From NCBI GenBank assembly GCA_016234685.1, contig JACRAT010000005.1, forward strand, positions 1-64,000: a DNA stretch of 64,000 bases, in the 5' to 3' direction. Of the stretch, positions 1 to 8,622 are shown one piece after another. Under the pieces are notes generated by a model, which was not told the DNA's origin, did no database searches, and worked only from the letters and a program-made list of their open reading frames with translations. This DNA comes from Nitrosomonadales bacterium (lineage in GTDB: Bacteria; Pseudomonadota; Gammaproteobacteria; Burkholderiales; Gallionellaceae). The first letter of the stretch is position 1. The number at the start of each line of letters is the position of its first letter. Made by a program: the position numbers and the translations under genes.

Positions 1-139
1 ATTCATCGCTTGACGACAAAACGCCGGATGAGTTCTACTTCGACAACCTGCCGGCACTGCCAAAAGCAGCGTAGGCATTAACCGCAAGGCTTCCACTTAA
101 GAAATGGGGAATACTGTCCAACTAAGCGGAGCCACCTCT
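1..139 (+). mobile_element. IS3-family insertion sequence, right end only
   Basis: The window opens in the last codons of a transposase and the right terminal region of an insertion sequence. The transposase stop at 72-74 is followed by about 65 bp that end in GCGGAGCCACCTCTG, which resembles the right inverted repeats of IS3-family elements. The left end and most of the transposase lie outside the window, so the target duplication cannot be checked. The exact last base is uncertain by a few bases. Confidence 0.6.
3..74 (+). CDS. IS3-family transposase (OrfB), C-terminal fragment
   Basis: Only the last 23 codons are visible. They end in DEFYFDNLPALPKAA, a tail typical of IS3-type DDE transposases (OrfB, integrase-core domain). 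The gene runs in from the left edge of the window. Whether the full copy is intact cannot be judged here. The identification rests on the tail sequence and on the IS-like terminal repeat directly downstream. Confidence 0.6.
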   Translation, partial: SSLDDKTPDEFYFDNLPALPKAA

Positions 140-276
140 GAACCTGAATCGAGAGCTAGCTCCACATAATTTGCGTCCGAGAAAGTTATGGGCAATAACG
201 ACACGCCCTGTCGCCCTGCCTCTTTATGATGCCCTCACTTGGTCAATTCGACCAAGCCACGAAGGAGGGAATCAAA

Positions 277-489
277 ATGATCTGGATTATCGGCTTGCTC
301 ATGGCATTCGTGTTTATCAAACTCGGGATGCTCATCATCATGGTTAAGTTGCTGGCGGTTGCGCTACAACTGGCTTTACTGGCTCTTGCCGCTCTGGGAG
401 TCATCTATGTTTGGCGCAAGGTGTTCGGAGCCAAGCCTAATCCGCAGGTGGTTTGGCATTCCAAACAAATCAACACTAAAGGGGAATGA
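277..489 (+). CDS. small two-helix membrane protein, unknown function
   Basis: This gene encodes 70 residues. The ATG at 277 has a strong ribosome-binding site (GAAGGAGGG, 261-269), so it is preferred over an in-frame ATG at 226. The protein is almost entirely hydrophobic: one segment covers about residues 1-22 and a second about 24-46. A short basic, hydrophilic tail (WRKVFGAKPN onward) follows. I recognise no family. The stop overlaps the next gene's region, so the two are surely cotranscribed. Its position next to an IS end suggests an accessory region. Confidence 0.6.
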   Translation: MIWIIGLLMAFVFIKLGMLIIMVKLLAVALQLALLALAALGVIYVWRKVFGAKPNPQVVWHSKQINTKGE

Positions 490-491
490 AC

Positions 492-914
492 ATGTCATGG
501 CTTATGTGGCTGTTGGCTGCCCTTGTTATTTTGGGGATGTTTGGTAGCAGTGCCGAAAAGAAGAAAAAGGTGGAGGCCGAGCAGGAGGTGCTGCGGCGGC
601 GTAAAGAGGCTGAGGACTACATCATGAATAGCGGTGACCCCGAAGCAATCAAAACCCTGATGCTTGCCCGAGCCAATCCTGCGAATTACAGTCAGGTCAT
701 GTCAGGCGGAATGAATCGAGGCAACGATACGCTTAAGACGGCACTTGGGGTAATGGCCGGCGTTGCGGCTGGGAATCTGATTGCGAATGCCATTACCACA
801 TCTGCCATTTCGAGCGCGTTGGATGATATGCAGTCAGAGTTGAATACTGCTGAACATCAGTCTTTGGGTGACTCAGCGTGGGGTGGCGATGACGATACTT
901 CAACCGATATCTGA
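492..914 (+). CDS. hypothetical membrane-anchored protein
   Basis: This gene encodes 140 residues of unknown function. The ATG at 492 lies 7 bp after AAAGGGG. An alternative ATG at 486 overlaps the upstream stop but is too close to that ribosome-binding site. An N-terminal hydrophobic helix (residues 3-18) is followed by a lysine/glutamate-rich stretch likely to be a short coiled coil (about 22-45). A Gly/Ala-rich hydrophobic segment (about 88-112) follows, and the tail is acidic (GGDDDTSTDI). It forms a two-gene unit with the preceding membrane protein. No family recognised. Confidence 0.6.
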   Translation: MSWLMWLLAALVILGMFGSSAEKKKKVEAEQEVLRRRKEAEDYIMNSGDPEAIKTLMLARANPANYSQVMSGGMNRGNDTLKTALGVMAGVAAGNLIANAITTSAISSALDDMQSELNTAEHQSLGDSAWGGDDDTSTDI

Positions 915-1289
915 GGCGAGCGATAAGCACATTATTCAATAGCCATTTTCGATCCAGAACAAGGATGTTAGCCGCTAAAGCTGAAGACTACGAAAGATCT
1001 GCGGAGTAACAGCGCGGTAGGTAGGGGTGAGGCACGAACCCCAGCTTTCATCTTTTCACCCTTCTTCTTCGCATTCCGCCGCCATTGCTGTGATGGCTTC
1101 GATTGCGGCTCGATGTGGGGGGGGGCGCTGTGCTGGGGTTGGTGCCTCACCCCTGCCTACGCGGACTGTACTTCCGCCCATCCTTCGGCTTCGTTACGCT
1201 ACGCTCAGGACGAACGGATAATTTTCGCAAAAACCGGGGATCACGGTTTTGCCCGCGATGCCGGGTTCAAACCTCCCTCAACCTACATT
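915..1289. other. intergenic region, 375 bp, no gene seen
   Basis: There is no convincing coding sequence here. The open frames lack ribosome-binding sites and run through repeat sequence. The stretch contains an imperfect inverted repeat (1017-1160, listed separately). A sequence at about 1165-1225 has the look of a dispersed repeat (CCATCCTTCGGCTTCG... CTCAGGACGAACGG). The regulatory sites of the next gene begin at 1290. Confidence 0.5.
1017..1160. repeat. imperfect long inverted repeat
   Basis: The left arm at 1017-1044 (GTAGGTAGGGGTGAGGCACG...) is nearly complementary to the right arm at 1133-1160 (...GGTGCCTCACCCCTGCCTAC). The arms are about 28 bp with a few mismatches and an 88-bp spacer. 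It probably belongs to one of the small non-autonomous palindromic repeat families of this genome. Confidence 0.6.
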
Positions 1290-1305
1290 TGTCGCACTTC
1301 CAACA
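1290..1305 (+). promoter_or_regulatory. NifA upstream activator sequence (TGT-N10-ACA)
   Basis: TGT at 1290-1292, ten bases, ACA at 1303-1305: an exact match to the NifA enhancer motif. It lies 55 bp upstream of the sigma-54 promoter at 1360. Together they indicate NifA-dependent expression of the LRV gene. Confidence 0.7.
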
Positions 1306-1359
1306 ATCCATTGTGTGGCTGAACGGCAGCCAGACGGCCTCGGCGCGCCATTTGTCGCA

Positions 1360-1375
1360 TGGCACATAAGTTGCT
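1360..1375 (+). promoter_or_regulatory. sigma-54 promoter of the LRV gene
   Basis: TGGCACA-TAAG-TTGCT matches the -24/-12 consensus TGGCACR-N4-TTGCW exactly. The -12 element ends 35 bp before the chosen ATG at 1411. This also supports that start over longer upstream frames, which would place the promoter inside the gene. Confidence 0.85.
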
Positions 1376-1410
1376 GCATATCGGCTGGATTTCATTGGAG
1401 TGGGGTGGCT

Positions 1411-2178
1411 ATGGCGGAGCGGCGGGTTGGGGCGTCGCCGTTGGTGGAGGTGGTGAGCGCGGATTGCGCGCGCTGTCCGCATCGGGCGCTGCTGGCGGCG
1501 GAGGGTTGTGCGCCGGGCGATGTGTGTCTGATAGCGCAGAGCGGGCGGCAGATCGACCGTTTTTTGCGCCGCAATCCCGAGTTCGCCGAAGGCTGCTTGG
1601 CGGATGGTTTTTGGGAGCGGCGCGCCATCGCGGCGCGTTATGCGCCGTTGGAGGTGTTGCGCCAGTTGCCGCCCGATGCCGACGAAGTGGTGCGCCGCGT
1701 GGTGGCGAGCCGTTTGCCTATCGACGAACTGGAGGTTTATCTGCATGATGCCGACCGCGAGGTGCGCATGACGGTGGCCAACCGCATCGCGCCGGAGCGA
1801 TTGGTGGCTTTGTTGGATGATGCGGATTATCTGGTGCGGATGCAGGTGGCGAAGCGTTTGCCGCACGGCCAGTTGCGCCGCATGGTGCACGACGATGACC
1901 GTGAGGTGCGCAAGGAAGTGGCGCGCCGTTTGCCGCCGTTCGCGCTGAGTCTGCTGGCGAAGGACGAGGATGCCGAGGTGCGTCGCTTGGTAGCGGCGCG
2001 CATGTTGCCGGACGATGCGGCGAAGATGTTGGTCGACGAGGATTGGGTGGTGCGGCTGGAGGCGGTGCAGCGCGCGGCGGTCGAGACCATCGCTGGCTTG
2101 GTGAATGATGCCGAGCCGGATGTGAGTGCGGTGGTGCGCCGCCGCTTGAACGAGTTTTTGCATGAGGGTGAGGCATGA
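1411..2178 (+). CDS. nif-associated 4Fe-4S leucine-rich repeat variant (LRV) protein
   Basis: This gene encodes 255 residues. The N-terminus carries the LRV_FeS4 cysteine pattern (C19, C22, C33, C39 in CARCPHR...GCAPGDVC). The family-typical SGRQIDRF and FWERRAIAARYAP blocks follow. The rest is a row of about eight 24-residue repeats of the type LPxxxLxxLxxDxDxEVRxxVAxR, an LRV right-handed superhelix. Proteins of this family are known from nif clusters (first seen in Azotobacter vinelandii), where their biochemical role is not settled. A sigma-54 promoter and NifA site directly upstream place it in the nif regulon. The frame extends further upstream, but the promoter position rules that out. 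Confidence 0.85.
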   Translation: MAERRVGASPLVEVVSADCARCPHRALLAAEGCAPGDVCLIAQSGRQIDRFLRRNPEFAEGCLADGFWERRAIAARYAPLEVLRQLPPDADEVVRRVVASRLPIDELEVYLHDADREVRMTVANRIAPERLVALLDDADYLVRMQVAKRLPHGQLRRMVHDDDREVRKEVARRLPPFALSLLAKDEDAEVRRLVAARMLPDDAAKMLVDEDWVVRLEAVQRAAVETIAGLVNDAEPDVSAVVRRRLNEFLHEGEA

Positions 2179-2207
2179 AGAAGCCATCAATGGGGGCTTC
2201 AACACCT

Positions 2208-2281
2208 AAATCCCCTCTAACTCCCCCTTGACTGGGGGAGCACCTGAGCAGCTCATTCCCAGTGAAGGGGGAGGTTGGGAT
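2208..2281. repeat. C-rich palindromic repeat between LRV gene and next gene
   Basis: AAATCCCCTCTAACTCCCCC on the left and GGGGGAGGTTGGGAT on the right form an inverted repeat. A small internal hairpin (CTCCCCC-TTGACT-GGGGGAG) is nested inside. It belongs to the same family as the pair at 9449-9547. Confidence 0.65.
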
Positions 2282-2413
2282 AACCAGCGACTTATCCATC
2301 GTTTCGGGATGGCCTAGTCGAAAGGCTAGTTGTTTCATCAGGGGTTGGGGTGGCTGCACTCTAGCGGATTAGAGGGCTTTAACCGGTTTCCCTGCGTTTT
2401 AACGAGGACAAAA

Positions 2414-3367
2414 ATGAGCATCTACACACCAGACGAGAGCGCCTTGCGCCAGCTTGCCGCCGAGATCGAAGCCTTGCCGCCGCGTCCGCATCATGCGGCG
2501 TTGCTGGAGGTTGCCAACCGCATCCGCCCCGGCTGTGGTTTTCGCTACGCGCTGAATCGCGGCGGCTGGTATCGCCCCGGCGGGGTGATCGCGGCGGATG
2601 GCACGCGCCTCGCCGACAATCTTGAGGCTTGGGCGCAGGCCGAGTTGCGGGCGTGCGCTGGCGACATCGGTGAGTTGGTCGAGCGCCATGCCGATGCCGG
2701 GCTGCTGGTGACGCGCCATTCCGGGCGCACGCATTACTTCGTCGCCGCTTACGGCCCGGCCCCGGCGGGCTTTTTGCAGCTTGAGGTGGAAGAGTTGCAG
2801 GAGGTGCTGGACCGTCAGTTGATCGACCCCGGCAGTCCGCCGGAAGATCTGCAAGAACTCACCGAGCCGATCACGCCTGCGGTGCTGGATGCGCAGCCGG
2901 TGGCCGCGCCACGTTACCGTTTTCGCCGCCTGATCGACATGCGTCAGACCGTCGCCAAGTTGCCCGGCAATGCTGGATTGGCGCGCCTGCTCTACGAATG
3001 GGCGCACAGCAGCGCCGCCGCACGCGGCCATTTCAGCGACCATTGGATAGTCGCTCTGCGTGAACATCAGGATCGTTATCGCAACGCTGCGGTGTCGATC
3101 TCGCTGGTGTCGCGCCATGCCCGCGAACTCAAACCGTTCCAGTGGAATCAGGCGGCCTCGGGCGTGGAGCTGGCGTCCCAGCTGCAATCCTTCGACCGCG
3201 CCGCTGGTTATCCCGCTGCTTGGTACTTCCATCTTGTGGCAGGAACCATCACGCCGCCCAAGATCGCTTACGGCATCGTGCGTGATCTGGATGCCGGGTT
3301 CAGCTACCTGCCCGACAGCGAAGTGGCGCTGGTCAGAGGCTGGGTGGACGCGGCGTATTCGGTGTGA
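2414..3367 (+). CDS. conserved hypothetical protein of the nif region
   Basis: This gene encodes 317 mostly hydrophilic residues with no signal peptide or membrane segment. The ATG at 2414 follows ACGAGGAC; an in-frame ATG at 2330 lacks a ribosome-binding site. I recognise no domain. It has a slightly acidic middle (about 135-165) and a Trp/Tyr-rich C-terminal half. Its location between a NifA-regulated LRV gene and kup-nifE suggests a nif accessory role, but that is inference from position. A weak sigma-54-like match (TGGCTGC-ACTC-TAGC, 2351-2365) precedes it. A clear terminator follows. Confidence 0.6.
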   Translation: MSIYTPDESALRQLAAEIEALPPRPHHAALLEVANRIRPGCGFRYALNRGGWYRPGGVIAADGTRLADNLEAWAQAELRACAGDIGELVERHADAGLLVTRHSGRTHYFVAAYGPAPAGFLQLEVEELQEVLDRQLIDPGSPPEDLQELTEPITPAVLDAQPVAAPRYRFRRLIDMRQTVAKLPGNAGLARLLYEWAHSSAAARGHFSDHWIVALREHQDRYRNAAVSISLVSRHARELKPFQWNQAASGVELASQLQSFDRAAGYPAAWYFHLVAGTITPPKIAYGIVRDLDAGFSYLPDSEVALVRGWVDAAYSV

Positions 3368-3374
3368 TGAGCTG

Positions 3375-3417
3375 GGGCTACTCGGCATCGAGCAGCCCAT
3401 TTTTATAATTTTTTTAT
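3375..3417 (+). terminator. Rho-independent terminator
   Basis: GGGCT-A-CTCG (3375-3384), loop GCAT, CGAG-C-AGCCC (3389-3398) forms a 9-bp stem with one mismatch. It is followed by ATTTTTATAATTTTTTT. It closes the transcription unit ending at 3367 and separates it from kup. Confidence 0.8.
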
Positions 3418-3643
3418 CGTGCGGCTGGAATAATGCCGCCGCATGAATCTCGCGCAATCCATCAAGAGCGATGCTGCAGCCCGTGTATCGCATGGGGCGC
3501 AGCGACTCTCATCGTTGATCCGGTCCCCGCACCCGAGCTGGCCCCCCCCTCACCATCGTGTCGCTGCATCCTCCCTCGCTGCCAGACGTTGCCTGCGGCG
3601 TGCTGTGTTGATTCGCTGCTATCCAATCTGAAAGAGAACACTC

Positions 3644-5515
3644 ATGGAACTCAAAAACAAAACCGCCACCAGCGCACTGACGCTCGCTGCGCTGGGCGTG
3701 GTGTACGGCGACATCGGCACTAGCCCGCTGTACGCTTTCAAAGAAGCCTTCGCCGAAGGGCATGGGCTCGCCCCCAGCGAGCCGAATGTGCTGGCGACCT
3801 TGTCGGCTTTGTTCTGGGCGATGATGCTCATCATCTCGCTCAAATATGTGTGGGTGATGCTCCGTTTCGATAACAACGGCGAGGGCGGGGTGCTGGCTTT
3901 GACTGCGTTGGCGAACCGCGCGATCCAGGGTGATTCGCGCTGGAAGTTGCTGATCGCCACTGCCGGTATCTTTGCCGCTGCGCTGTTTTACGGTGACGCG
4001 CTCATCACGCCTGCGATCTCGGTGTTGTCTGCCGTCGAAGGCATCAGCGTGGCCGCGCCCTCGCTGGAAAAACTCATCCTGCCGATCACGGTCGGCGTGC
4101 TCACCGGCCTGTTCGTCATCCAGCGCCACGGCACGGGCAGCATGGGCAAACTGTTCGGTCCGGTGACGCTGGTATGGTTCGCTGCGCTGGCGGGCTTGGG
4201 GGCGATGAGCATCGCCGAGACGCCGAGCGTGTTGCGCGCGATCAATCCGATGTACGCCATCGACTTCGCCATCGCGCATCCGGCAGGCATGTTCCTGCTG
4301 CTGTCGGCGGTGTTCTTGGCGCTTACCGGCGGCGAAGCGCTGTATGCCGATATGGGCCACTTCGGCGCGAAGCCGGTGCGCTTGGCTTGGTTCGGGCTGG
4401 TGTGCCCGGCGCTGCTCATCAATTATTTCGGGCAGGGAGCGCTGGTGCTGCGCTCGGCGGACGCTATCCAGAACCCGTTCTATCTGCTGTCGCCGGATTG
4501 GTTCATGCTGCCCTTGGTGGCGCTCGCCACCGCCGCCACGGTGATTGCCTCGCAGGCCACCATCTCCGGTGCGTACTCCATCACTTTGCAGGCGATGCGC
4601 ATGGGCTATCTGCCGCGCTTGTTCATCCGCCACACCTCGGATTCGCAGCGCGGTCAGATCTACATCCCCGCTGTGAATTGGATGATGCTGGTCGGCGTGG
4701 TCGTGCTGGTGTTCGAGTTCGGCTCGTCCGGCGCGTTGGCCTCGGCCTACGGCATCGCGGTGTCGGGCACGATGATCATCACCACCCTGCTCAGCGCCTT
4801 CGTCACCCTGACGATGTTGCCGAAGCGTGCGCAGTTACCGCTGTTGTCTGTTCTGGCGGTGTTCGTTTTGTTGGAGTTCTTGTTCCTGAGTTCGAACCTG
4901 ACCAAGGTGGCGACTGGCGGGTGGATGCCGCTGGCGCTCGGTCTGGTGCTGTTCACGCTGCTTTCGACTTGGAAACGCGGCAGTACGCTGGTGGCCGTGC
5001 AGCGTCGAAAACTGGACATCCCGATGGCGGCTTTCATCGCCGGTGCGCCGCTGGATGTGCCGCGCGTGGAGGGTACGGCGATCTATCTGAGTGCCGACCC
5101 AGCGGTCGTGCCGAGTGCCTTGTTCCACAACCTGAAACACTTCAAGGTGCTGCACGAGCAGACGCTCTTCCTGCATGTGGTGACGGCGGATGTGCCGCTC
5201 ATCGCGGCGGAGCAGCGGCTGAAAGTCAGCCGACTCAGTGCCGGGATGTATAACGTCGCGCTGCATTTTGGCTTCCGACAAGAGGTTGACATCCCCAAGG
5301 CGCTTGAAGCGTTGAGCGAGCATGGCATCACGCTGGAAGCCATGAGTACGACCTACTTCATTGCGCGCTCCAATGTCGCAGACGGCCCCGGAGGCATGGC
5401 GACTTGGCGCTGTTCGCTGTTCTCGTGGATGACGCGCCAATCGGAAGGCGCAGCGAGCTTCTTCAACTTGCCGCCGAATCAGGTGGTGGAGCTGGGCACC
5501 AAGGTCGTGTTGTAG
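3644..5515 (+). CDS. kup: Kup-family low-affinity potassium uptake protein
   Basis: This gene encodes 623 residues, the normal length for KUP/HAK/KT transporters. The N-terminal signature ALGVVYGDIGTSPLYAFKEAF is present, followed by about 12 membrane segments to roughly residue 430 and a cytoplasmic C-terminal domain. The ATG at 3644 follows AAAGAGAA. Kup imports potassium with protons across the inner membrane. It sits between a nif-type gene and nifE, and the NifA enhancer of nifE touches its stop codon. It has its own upstream region after a terminator, so a regulatory link to nitrogen fixation is not shown. The 226 bp of leader (3418-3643) hold no clear gene. Confidence 0.92.
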   Translation: MELKNKTATSALTLAALGVVYGDIGTSPLYAFKEAFAEGHGLAPSEPNVLATLSALFWAMMLIISLKYVWVMLRFDNNGEGGVLALTALANRAIQGDSRWKLLIATAGIFAAALFYGDALITPAISVLSAVEGISVAAPSLEKLILPITVGVLTGLFVIQRHGTGSMGKLFGPVTLVWFAALAGLGAMSIAETPSVLRAINPMYAIDFAIAHPAGMFLLLSAVFLALTGGEALYADMGHFGAKPVRLAWFGLVCPALLINYFGQGALVLRSADAIQNPFYLLSPDWFMLPLVALATAATVIASQATISGAYSITLQAMRMGYLPRLFIRHTSDSQRGQIYIPAVNWMMLVGVVVLVFEFGSSGALASAYGIAVSGTMIITTLLSAFVTLTMLPKRAQLPLLSVLAVFVLLEFLFLSSNLTKVATGGWMPLALGLVLFTLLSTWKRGSTLVAVQRRKLDIPMAAFIAGAPLDVPRVEGTAIYLSADPAVVPSALFHNLKHFKVLHEQTLFLHVVTADVPLIAAEQRLKVSRLSAGMYNVALHFGFRQEVDIPKALEALSEHGITLEAMSTTYFIARSNVADGPGGMATWRCSLFSWMTRQSEGAASFFNLPPNQVVELGTKVVL

Positions 5516-5518
5516 TTT

Positions 5519-5534
5519 TGTTGGGTTTGCTACA
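5519..5534 (+). promoter_or_regulatory. NifA upstream activator sequence (TGT-N10-ACA)
   Basis: TGT at 5519-5521 and ACA at 5532-5534 with exactly ten bases between match the NifA enhancer. It lies three bases after the kup stop and 43 bp upstream of the nifE -24 element. Confidence 0.7.
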
Positions 5535-5577
5535 CGGCGCTACTTTGTAAATCCATTAGGAATCAATCAGCTGTTCT

Positions 5578-5593
5578 TGGCACGTCAATTGCA
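5578..5593 (+). promoter_or_regulatory. sigma-54 promoter of nifE
   Basis: TGGCACG-TCAA-TTGCA is a perfect -24/-12 sigma-54 promoter. The -12 element ends 35 bp upstream of the nifE ATG at 5628. The same spacing is seen at the LRV gene. Confidence 0.9.
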
Positions 5594-5627
5594 ACGCTAA
5601 GCATGTCATCACTCACGAGTGCCTGCC

Positions 5628-7037
5628 ATGCAAGCCAAGGACATCGCCGAACTACTGAACGAACCGGCCTGCGCGCATAACAAGAAGGAGAAATCCGGTT
5701 GTGCGCGACCCAAGCCGGGGGCGACGGCGGGCGGGTGTTCGTTCGATGGGGCGCAGATCGCGCTGCTGCCCATCGCCGATGTGGCGCATATCGTGCACGG
5801 GCCGATCGCTTGTGCGGGTAGCTCTTGGGACAATCGCGGCACGCGCTCATCCGGCCCGACGCTGTACCGCATCGGCATGACCACCGACCTGACCGAGCAG
5901 GATGTCATCATGGGGCGCGGCGAAAAGCGGCTGTTCCATGCTATCAAGCAGGCCGTCGATAGCTATGCGCCGAAAGCGGTGTTCATCTACAACACCTGCG
6001 TGCCTGCGCTCACCGGCGACGACATCAGTGCGGTGTGCAAGGCCGCTGCCGAAAAGACCGGTGTGCCGGTGGTGCCGGTGGACTGTGCAGGTTTCTACGG
6101 TACCAAGAATCTGGGCAACCGCATCGCGGGCGAGGCGATGTTCAAGTATGTGATCGGCACGGGCGAACCGCTGCCTGTTTCCGCCGATATGCAACGCCCC
6201 GGCATCACTGTGCATGACGTGAACCTGATCGGCGAATACAACATCGCGGGCGAGTTCTGGAACGTGTTGCCGCTGTTCGACGAACTCGGCCTGCGCATCC
6301 TGTGCACCCTGTCGGGCGATGCGCGTTTCCACGAGGTGCAGACCATGCACCGCGCCCAGGCCAACATGGTGGTGTGTGCCAAAGCCTTGCTCAACGTGGC
6401 GCGCAAGCTGGAGACCGACTACAAGATCCCCTACTTCGAGGGCAGTTTCTACGGCGTTACCGACACCTCGATGGCGTTCCGCGAGTTCGCCCGTCTGCTG
6501 AATGACCCCTCGCTCACCGCACGCACCGAAGCGCTCATCGCCCGCGAAGAAGCCAAGATCAACGCCGCGCTCGACCCGTGGCGCGACAAGCTGCGCGGCA
6601 AGCGCGTGCTGCTCTATACCGGCGGCGTGAAATCCTGGTCCATCGTGTCGGCCTTGCAGGATCTGGGGCTGGAAGTGGTGGCCACCGGCACCAATAAATC
6701 CACCGAAGAAGACAAAGCGCGCATCCGCGAGATCATGGGCGACAAGACCCGCATGATCACCGATGGCAGCCCCAAGGCGCTGCTCGGTGCGGTGAAGGAA
6801 TATCAGGCCGACATCCTCATCGCGGGCGGTCGCAACATGTACACCGCGCTCAAGGCGCGCATCCCTTTCCTCGACATCAATCAAGAACGCGAATTCGGCT
6901 ACGAAGGCTACGGCGGCATGACCGAACTGGCGCGCCAACTGGCGCTGACCATGCAGAGCCCGGTGTGGGCGGCAGTGCGGAAACCTGCGCCTTGGGCCAA
7001 GTCGGCGGGGCTGGGTGTGGAGTTGGGGGGGGGATGA
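5628..7037 (+). CDS. nifE: nitrogenase iron-molybdenum cofactor biosynthesis protein NifE
   Basis: This gene encodes 469 residues. NifE with NifN forms the alpha2beta2 scaffold on which the NifB product is turned into FeMo-cofactor before transfer to NifDK. Recognisable blocks are [47 protein letters not shown] and the C-terminal [12 protein letters not shown]. The conserved cofactor-region cysteines are present (CSFDG, CAGSS, NTCV). The ATG at 5628 is chosen (weak ACGAG upstream). A GTG at 5619 is an alternative. It is driven by the sigma-54 promoter at 5578. The last few codons run into G-rich sequence at the edge of a repeat. Confidence 0.95.
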   Translation: MQAKDIAELLNEPACAHNKKEKSGCARPKPGATAGGCSFDGAQIALLPIADVAHIVHGPIACAGSSWDNRGTRSSGPTLYRIGMTTDLTEQDVIMGRGEKRLFHAIKQAVDSYAPKAVFIYNTCVPALTGDDISAVCKAAAEKTGVPVVPVDCAGFYGTKNLGNRIAGEAMFKYVIGTGEPLPVSADMQRPGITVHDVNLIGEYNIAGEFWNVLPLFDELGLRILCTLSGDARFHEVQTMHRAQANMVVCAKALLNVARKLETDYKIPYFEGSFYGVTDTSMAFREFARLLNDPSLTARTEALIAREEAKINAALDPWRDKLRGKRVLLYTGGVKSWSIVSALQDLGLEVVATGTNKSTEEDKARIREIMGDKTRMITDGSPKALLGAVKEYQADILIAGGRNMYTALKARIPFLDINQEREFGYEGYGGMTELARQLALTMQSPVWAAVRKPAPWAKSAGLGVELGGG

Positions 7038-7064
7038 TGAATTTATATTTCGTATTGAGCACTC

Positions 7065-7182
7065 ACTCCCTTCTCCCGCAGGCGGGAGAAGGGTTGGGGA
7101 TGAGGGGCTGTGAATGTTCGCAAATTGCGTTCATGCGCAACATCCCTCACCCCAACCCCTCTCCCGCTTGCGGGCGAGGGGC
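7065..7182. repeat. palindromic repeat pair between nifE and nifN
   Basis: Two copies of a GC-rich hairpin unit face each other: 7065-7107 (CTTCTCCCGC-AG-GCGGGAGAAG then TTGGGGATGAGGGG) and 7143-7182 (CCTCACCCCAACCCCTCTCC... GCGGGCGAGGGG). The spacer is about 35 bp. The same composite arrangement recurs around the DUF559 gene at 19119-19239 and 19607-19718. Confidence 0.75.
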
Positions 7183-7202
7183 TTGTGTGGCGGGAGCACA
7201 CC

Positions 7203-8612
7203 ATGGCTGAGATCCTAAAGCGCAACAAAGCCCTCGCAGTGAATCCGCTGAAAGCCAGCCAGCCTATCGGCGCATCGCTGGCCTTTCTGGGCATCAACAA
7301 AGCCATACCGATGCTGCACGGTTCGCAGGGTTGCACGGCTTTCGGCAAGGTGTATTTCGTGCGCCATTTCCGCGAACCCATCCCCTTGCAGACCACGGCG
7401 ATGGATCAGGTCTCTACGGTGATGAGCGCCGACGAGAACGTGATCGAAGGCTTGCGGGCGATCTGCGAGAAGAGCAAACCGGCGCTGATCGGCCTGCCGA
7501 CGACGGGGCTATCGGAGACGCAAGGCACGGACATCAAGCGGCTGGTGAGGGATTTCTACGCGGCGCATCCTGAGTATGCGCACATCCCGGTGGTGCCGGT
7601 GAACACGCCGGATTTCACCGGCTGTCTGGAGAGTGGGTATGCGCTGGCGGTGAAGGCAGTATTTGAAACATTGCTCCCCACGATCGCTCCCCCCCCCGCA
7701 AGCGGGGGCGCTGTCGGTAAGCGCAAAAAACAAATCAACATCCTCGCCGGCTCCTTCCTTACCCCCGGCGACATCGAGCATATCAAGGAGTTGGTCGAGG
7801 CTTTCGGTTTGCGTCCGCTGGTGTTGCCGGACATCGCCGATTCGCTGGACGGCCATCTGACCGAGCAGGAGAGCAGTCCACTGACCTTGGGCGGCACGCC
7901 GGTCGGCGAGATCGCCAGCATGGGCGAGTCCATCGCCACGCTGGTGCTAGGCGATTCTCTGAACGAGGCGGCAGACGTGTTGCAGGCGCGCACTGGCGTG
8001 CCGGACTATCGCTTTGCCAGTCTGATGGGGCTGGATGCGGTGGATTCCTTCGTTGCGGCACTGGCCGAGATCAGCGGCAAGCCTGTACCGGAGAAGATCG
8101 AGCGCCAGCGCGCGCAGTTGCAGGACGCGATGGTGGATGCGCATTTCATGCTGGGCTTCGCCCGCGTCGCCATCGCCGCCGATCCTGATCTGCTCTACGG
8201 TTTTGCGCGGTTGGTGGCCGAGATGGGCGGCGAAGTGGTGGCCGCCGTCGCACCCGCCCGCGCCAATATCCTCAGCGAAGTGACGGCGGACAAGGTCGCC
8301 ATCGGCGATCTGGAAGACTTGGAGACTGCGGCGCGCAGCCAGCACGCCCAACTGGTCATCAGCAACTCGCACGCCGTGGAGACGGCGCGCCGCCTCGGTG
8401 TGCCGCTGCTGCGCGCGGGCTTCCCGCAATACGACCTGCTGGGCGGCTATCAGCGCCTGTGGGTGGGCTATCGCGGCACACGGCAGACGCTGTTCGATCT
8501 GGCCAATCTGCTGGTTGAACACGGTCAGCACGAGCCTGCGCCTTACGTTTCCATCTACAACCAGCGATCAGGAGAAGTCCGTGCGACATCTGCGGCTGGT
8601 TCAACCCATTGA
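7203..8612 (+). CDS. nifN: nitrogenase iron-molybdenum cofactor biosynthesis protein NifN
   Basis: This gene encodes 469 residues and is the partner of NifE in the FeMo-cofactor scaffold. Conserved blocks are [80 protein letters not shown] and [20 protein letters not shown]. The ATG at 7203 follows GGGAG and starts [17 protein letters not shown], as in other NifN. The linker around residues 157-177 (APPPASGGA) is encoded by a palindrome of C and G runs (7687-7711). It looks like the remnant of a repeat that settled in frame in a variable loop. Confidence 0.95.
   Translation: MAEILKRNKALAVNPLKASQPIGASLAFLGINKAIPMLHGSQGCTAFGKVYFVRHFREPIPLQTTAMDQVSTVMSADENVIEGLRAICEKSKPALIGLPTTGLSETQGTDIKRLVRDFYAAHPEYAHIPVVPVNTPDFTGCLESGYALAVKAVFETLLPTIAPPPASGGAVGKRKKQINILAGSFLTPGDIEHIKELVEAFGLRPLVLPDIADSLDGHLTEQESSPLTLGGTPVGEIASMGESIATLVLGDSLNEAADVLQARTGVPDYRFASLMGLDAVDSFVAALAEISGKPVPEKIERQRAQLQDAMVDAHFMLGFARVAIAADPDLLYGFARLVAEMGGEVVAAVAPARANILSEVTADKVAIGDLEDLETAARSQHAQLVISNSHAVETARRLGVPLLRAGFPQYDLLGGYQRLWVGYRGTRQTLFDLANLLVEHGQHEPAPYVSIYNQRSGEVRATSAAGSTH
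7687..7711. repeat. palindrome remnant inside nifN
   Basis: CCCCCGC-AA-GCGGGGG, with extra C residues on the left, is the core of the repeat seen at 19119-19161. It encodes APPPASGGA in the inter-domain linker of NifN and keeps the frame open. Confidence 0.5.
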
Positions 8613-8622
8613 AGGAGCGGAC

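Noticed and set aside
2351-2365. TGGCTGC-ACTC-TAGC before the 317-aa gene as a sigma-54 promoter
   Set aside because: Spacing is right but both elements deviate at several positions; kept only as a remark in the gene entry.
3443-3631. Open frame of 62 codons in the kup leader
   Set aside because: No ribosome-binding site, Pro/Arg/Ser-rich composition and no recognisable features; it looks like leader sequence read by chance.
3509-4633. Long minus-strand frame of 374 codons opposite kup
   Set aside because: Its His/Arg/Gln-rich composition is the antisense shadow of a GC-rich membrane gene; kup on the plus strand has clear family motifs.
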